Assembly: GCA_035605695.1 (NCBI GenBank)
Contig: DATNGZ010000030.1
Span: forward strand, 24,939 to 88,938
Length of the DNA: 64,000 nucleotides
Direction of reading: 5' to 3'
DNA from: VRUE01 sp035605695
Lineage (GTDB): Bacteria > Actinomycetota > Thermoleophilia > Solirubrobacterales > 70-9
Within the stretch, counting starts at the first letter, position 1, and each line of letters opens with the position of its first letter. This document shows positions 60,915 through 64,000 of the stretch, in pieces. Both the position numbers and the translations under genes were made by a program. Under the pieces are notes generated by a model. It did no database searches, was not told the DNA's origin, and saw only the letters and a list, made by a program, of their open reading frames with translations.

Positions 60915-62798
60915 ATGAGCGACTCCCGGGTCAGATCGGCGTTCAGCGGGCGAACCGCCTGGGCCCGCAGCCTGCAGGCGCCGCTGCGCGACTTCCTCAC
61001 CACCGAGACCGGCAGCGCCAGCGTCCTGCTTGCCGCCGCCCTGGCGGCCCTGGCCTGGGCCAACCTCGATCTCTCCTCCTACGAGAGCGTCTGGCGCACC
61101 CAGCTCTCGATCGACGTCGGTGGCTCCGGCATCTCCCAGGGCCTGCGCGAGTGGGTCAACAGCGGCTTGATGACATTTTTCTTCTTCGTCGTTGGGCTCG
61201 AGGTGCGGCGCGAGTTCGACATCGGCGAGCTGCGCGAGCGCCGCCGCCTGGCGCTGCCGGTACTGGCCGCCCTTGGCGGCATGGCGGTGCCGGTCGCGAT
61301 CTACCTGGCGATCAACGGCGGTGAGGCGGCGCATGGCTGGGGGGTGGCGATGTCGACCGACACCGCTTTTGCGCTCGGCATGCTGGCTCTGGTCGGGCCG
61401 CGCTTTCCGGACCGCCTGCGCGGCTTCATGCTGACGATCATCGTCGTCGACGACGTGGTCGCGCTGCTGGTCATCGCCGTCGCCTACAGCGGCCAGGTCG
61501 AGATCGAGCCGCTGCTGATCTCGATCGGGGCCTTCGGCTTGATCCTGGTCGCGCTCGCGGTGCGGATCAGGGCCGGCCTCGTCTACTTTCTACTCGCCTT
61601 GTTCGCCTGGGTGGCGCTGTTCGAATCGGGCGTCGATCCGGTTGTGCTCGGCCTTGCCGTCGGCCTCGTCACCTGGGCCTACCCCGCCGGCCGCGGTGAG
61701 CTGGAGCGGGCGACCGACCTCTTCCGCAGCTTTCGCGAGCAGCCGACTCCGGAGCTGGCCCGCTCCGCCAGCGCCGGGCTGCAGGCTGCCGTCTCACCAA
61801 ACGCCCGCCTGCAGCAGCTCTACCACCCCTGGACGAGCTACGTGATCGTGCCCCTCTTCGCCCTCGCCAACATCGGCATCGCGATCGACGGTGACTTCCT
61901 CTCGCGCGCCTACTCCTCGCCGATCACGCTCGGGATCATCTTCGCCTACGTGCTCGGCAAGCCGGTCGGAGTCGCCGGCACCGCCTGGCTGGTGACGAAA
62001 CTGAGCGGCGGCAAGTTGCGCCCGCCGGTTGGTTGGGCGGCGACGGCCGGCGGCGGCGCGATCGCCGGCATCGGCTTCACGGTCTCGCTGCTGATCGCCG
62101 CGCTTGCCTTCAAGGGGATCGAGCTGCGCGAGGCAAAGCTGGGCGTGCTCAGCGCCGCCCTCGGCGCCTCGGCCCTGACCTGGCTGGTCTTTCGCGCCAC
62201 CGCGATGCTGCCCAAGCGTGCCCGCATCCGCGCCCTGCTCGGCGGCTCGGAGACCCTGGTCGATCTGGTCGTGCCGGTCGATCCCGAGCGCGACCACCTG
62301 CGCGGGCCGCTCGATGCACCGGTGACCGTGGTCGAGTACGGCGACTTCGAGTGTCCCTACTGCGGCAGGGCCGAGCCGGTCGTGCGCGAGCTGCTCGCCG
62401 ACTTCGGCGACGTCCGCTACGTCTGGCGCCACCTGCCGCTCTCCGACGTCCACCCGAACGCCGACCTCGCCGCCGAGGCGGCGGAGGCGGCCGCTGCCCA
62501 GGGGGCGTTCTGGGCGATGCACGACCTGCTGCTCGACCACCAGGGCGAGCTGCGGCCCCGCGACCTGCAGGCCTATGCCGAACGGCTTGGCCTCGACATC
62601 GAGCGCTACAAAGACGACCTGCGCCGTCACGAGCACGCGCCGCATATCGAGGAAGACGTCGACTCGGCCGACATCAGCGGCGTCACCGGCACGCCGACCT
62701 TCTTCGTCAACGAGCAGCGCCACGAAGGCGCCTACGACATCGACACGCTCTCAGCTGCGGTGCGAGCCGCCGGCGCCCGCTCCGTCATCGCGCCGTAA
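60915..62798 (+). CDS. nhaA: NhaA Na+/H+ antiporter fused to DsbA-like domain
   Basis: 627 residues from ATG 60915 (ATG 60876 also open). Residues 1-430: twelve-helix NhaA with FFFVVGLEVRREFDIGELR and IIVVDDVVALLVIA (ion-binding double Asp). Residues 445-627: DsbA-type thioredoxin fold with CPYCG, TGTPTFFVN (cis-Pro). An established domain fusion in actinobacteria. It contrasts with the ruined nhaA at 7894. Divergent from the cNMP-TrxR-like gene. Confidence 0.93.
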   Translation: MSDSRVRSAFSGRTAWARSLQAPLRDFLTTETGSASVLLAAALAALAWANLDLSSYESVWRTQLSIDVGGSGISQGLREWVNSGLMTFFFFVVGLEVRREFDIGELRERRRLALPVLAALGGMAVPVAIYLAINGGEAAHGWGVAMSTDTAFALGMLALVGPRFPDRLRGFMLTIIVVDDVVALLVIAVAYSGQVEIEPLLISIGAFGLILVALAVRIRAGLVYFLLALFAWVALFESGVDPVVLGLAVGLVTWAYPAGRGELERATDLFRSFREQPTPELARSASAGLQAAVSPNARLQQLYHPWTSYVIVPLFALANIGIAIDGDFLSRAYSSPITLGIIFAYVLGKPVGVAGTAWLVTKLSGGKLRPPVGWAATAGGGAIAGIGFTVSLLIAALAFKGIELREAKLGVLSAALGASALTWLVFRATAMLPKRARIRALLGGSETLVDLVVPVDPERDHLRGPLDAPVTVVEYGDFECPYCGRAEPVVRELLADFGDVRYVWRHLPLSDVHPNADLAAEAAEAAAAQGAFWAMHDLLLDHQGELRPRDLQAYAERLGLDIERYKDDLRRHEHAPHIEEDVDSADISGVTGTPTFFVNEQRHEGAYDIDTLSAAVRAAGARSVIAP

Positions 62799-62818
62799 GC
62801 GGCCGATTCGCAGCTGCA

Positions 62819-62863
62819 GGTGCAACGCGTTCTGCATCTCCCAGCGCTGTAAAACGTTGCACC
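62819..62863. repeat. 45-bp hairpin repeat, copy 1
   Basis: GGTGCAACG (62819-62827) pairs with CGTTGCACC (62855-62863), perfect 9-bp arms, with the inner sequence CATCTC and CAGCGC. An imperfect tandem copy follows at 62880-62924. Located 156 bp downstream of the nhaA stop and upstream of lon. Confidence 0.6.
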
Positions 62864-62879
62864 CTGATGTATCTCGTCG

Positions 62880-62924
62880 GGTGCAACGCGCTGTTCATCT
62901 CACAGCGCCGCAGCGCGTTGCGCC
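62880..62924. repeat. 45-bp hairpin repeat, copy 2
   Basis: GGTGCAACGCG (62880-62890) and CGCGTTGCGCC (62914-62924), 10 of 11 pairing, same length as copy 1 and with the inner CATCTC and CAGCGC retained. The conservation of loop as well as stem between copies suggests selection or recent duplication. Confidence 0.6.
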
Positions 62925-63005
62925 TTGTGGGGAGGCAGGAAGTCGGAGGCGTGTTGACCTTGCGCTATCCTACTCTAAGACTAACTACAGAAATTGGACT
63001 TAGCC

Positions 63006-64000
63006 ATGGCCTACTTGCTGATCCCGCTTGACGAAACGATCGTTTTCCCCACCGTCACCGCGACCCTGCCGATCGACGTCGGCGATGAGGAGCGCGTCTT
63101 CCTTTTGCCCCGCAGGGATGGCGAGTTCGGTCGCGTCGGCGTCGTCGCCGAAGTGATCGAGAGCGGCCAGTCGCGTCGCGGCGGCCCCGTCGCCACCGTG
63201 GTCGGTCTGCACCGCGGCATCGCCGGCGCCGCCGAGGCGGGCGATTCCGACGCGTTGCGGATCGACGTGCAGGAGATTCGCGACGGCCATCCCGACGACG
63301 AGCACACCCAGGCCCTAGCGCGCGAGTACCGCGCCGTGGTCGAAGAGATTCTCGAGCTGCGCGGCGACGACGGCCGCATTGCGGCCTTCCTGCGCTCGGT
63401 CGAGGAGCCCGGGGCCCTCGCCGACACAACGGGATTCAGCCCCGACATCGGGGTCGAGCAGAAGCTGCGCCTGCTGGAGTCAGTCGACGTCACCGAGCGG
63501 CTACAGATAGCGGTCGACCTGCAGCGCGAGCGGCTCGCCGAGCTGCAGGTGCGCAGCAAGATCCGCGACGACGTCGAGTCCGGCGCCCAGAAGCAGCAGC
63601 GCGATTACTTCCTGCGCAAACAGATGGAGTCGATTCGCAAAGAGCTGGGCGAGGACGAGGGCAACCTGATCGAGGAGTACGAACGCAAGATCGCCGAGGC
63701 GGAGATGCCGGAGGCGGTTGCCGAGCAGGCGGGTAAGGAGCTGCGCCGGCTCGAGCGCCAGGGCGAGCAGTCGCCCGAGTCCTCGATGATCCGCAGCTAC
63801 CTCGACTGGCTGATTGCGGTGCCGTGGGCGGTGCGCTCCGAGGAGCGGCTCGACCCGGCCCACACGCGCGAGGTGCTCGATGCCGACCACGCCGGCCTCG
63901 ATGACGTGAAGAGGCGGATCACCGAGTTCATCGCCGTGCGCAAGCTGCGCGAGGAGCGCGGCATCGAGGACGAGAGCCGTGCCAACGGTGCGATCCTGAC
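63006..64000 (+). CDS. lon: Lon protease, N-terminal part
   Basis: At least 331 residues, open at the window edge. LLIPLDETIVFPTVTATLPIDVGD is the Lon N-terminal (LON) substrate-binding domain start; the helical linker with QREYFLR-like QQRDYFLRKQMESIRKELGEDEG and PESSMIRSYLDWLIAVPWAVRSEERLD precedes the AAA+ module, whose Walker A would lie just outside. ATP-dependent degradation of damaged and regulatory proteins. A weak TTGACC (62954-62959) promoter element is upstream. Confidence 0.93.
   Translation, partial: MAYLLIPLDETIVFPTVTATLPIDVGDEERVFLLPRRDGEFGRVGVVAEVIESGQSRRGGPVATVVGLHRGIAGAAEAGDSDALRIDVQEIRDGHPDDEHTQALAREYRAVVEEILELRGDDGRIAAFLRSVEEPGALADTTGFSPDIGVEQKLRLLESVDVTERLQIAVDLQRERLAELQVRSKIRDDVESGAQKQQRDYFLRKQMESIRKELGEDEGNLIEEYERKIAEAEMPEAVAEQAGKELRRLERQGEQSPESSMIRSYLDWLIAVPWAVRSEERLDPAHTREVLDADHAGLDDVKRRITEFIAVRKLREERGIEDESRANGAIL

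Overview
The window is high-GC DNA with dense coding on both strands. Gene content points to an actinobacterium of the Thermoleophilia/Solirubrobacterales type. The clues are secreted proteins with the beta-propeller, RTX-repeat, IPT/PASTA and single-Ig-domain styles common in that group, an NhaA-DsbA fusion, many TetR regulators and frequent TTG/GTG starts (inference from gene style; no phylogeny was run).

Layout. 0-7.3 kb: a coiled-coil membrane protein behind a sigmaB/sigmaF-like promoter, a divergent Stf0 sulfotransferase/sulfatase pair, a tiny stress-type membrane protein with its own promoter and terminator, a Usp-like protein, an NmrA-like reductase, a secreted protein and a glutamine amidotransferase. 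7.3-10.7 kb: tRNA-His(GTG) followed by a gene-poor tract with a wrecked nhaA and AT-richer orphan genes. 10.8-15 kb: TetR/P450 pair and ZIP and Nramp metal transporters. 15-19.4 kb: a sugar ABC importer without ATPase plus a clan GH-G-like glycosidase. 19.4-25.2 kb: GGDEF/degenerate HD-GYP protein, DUF4242, a large LuxR regulator and small membrane proteins, one frameshifted. 25.2-32.2 kb: beta-lactamase fold, VOC, acyl-CoA dehydrogenase, DCC, TetR with a broken target gene, HepT/MntA toxin-antitoxin, cyclase and HAD. 32.2-33.1 kb: a probable bacterial gasdermin. 33.2-41 kb: GST, membrane proteins, NUDIX, methyltransferase, Ogt, secreted IPT/PASTA protein, GlxA-type regulator, and HD plus metallo-beta-lactamase. 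41-46 kb: secreted proteins, an acylphosphatase-LigD phosphoesterase fusion and two ferritin-like proteins. 46-54.5 kb: VOC, DUF488, SDR, then an FGE-like/propeller/sulfatase/propeller/lipoprotein export cluster. 54.7-64 kb: ArsR/SRPBCC, XRE/PIN toxin-antitoxin, TetR/glycosyltransferase, quinone reductase, cNMP-TrxR-like protein, NhaA-DsbA, tandem hairpin repeats and the 5' part of lon.

Themes: stress physiology (GTTT-N14/16-GGGTA promoters, Usp, DUF892, ferritin-like, Lon); sulfate-ester chemistry at two loci; self-limitation or defence modules (gasdermin-like protein, HepT/MntA, XRE/PIN); DNA repair (Ogt, phosphoesterase fusion). The best candidates for something undescribed are the gasdermin-like gene at 32224-33087 and the acylphosphatase-3'-phosphoesterase fusion at 44204-44953. 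All calls rest on reading the sequence and remembered family motifs; no database search was possible.
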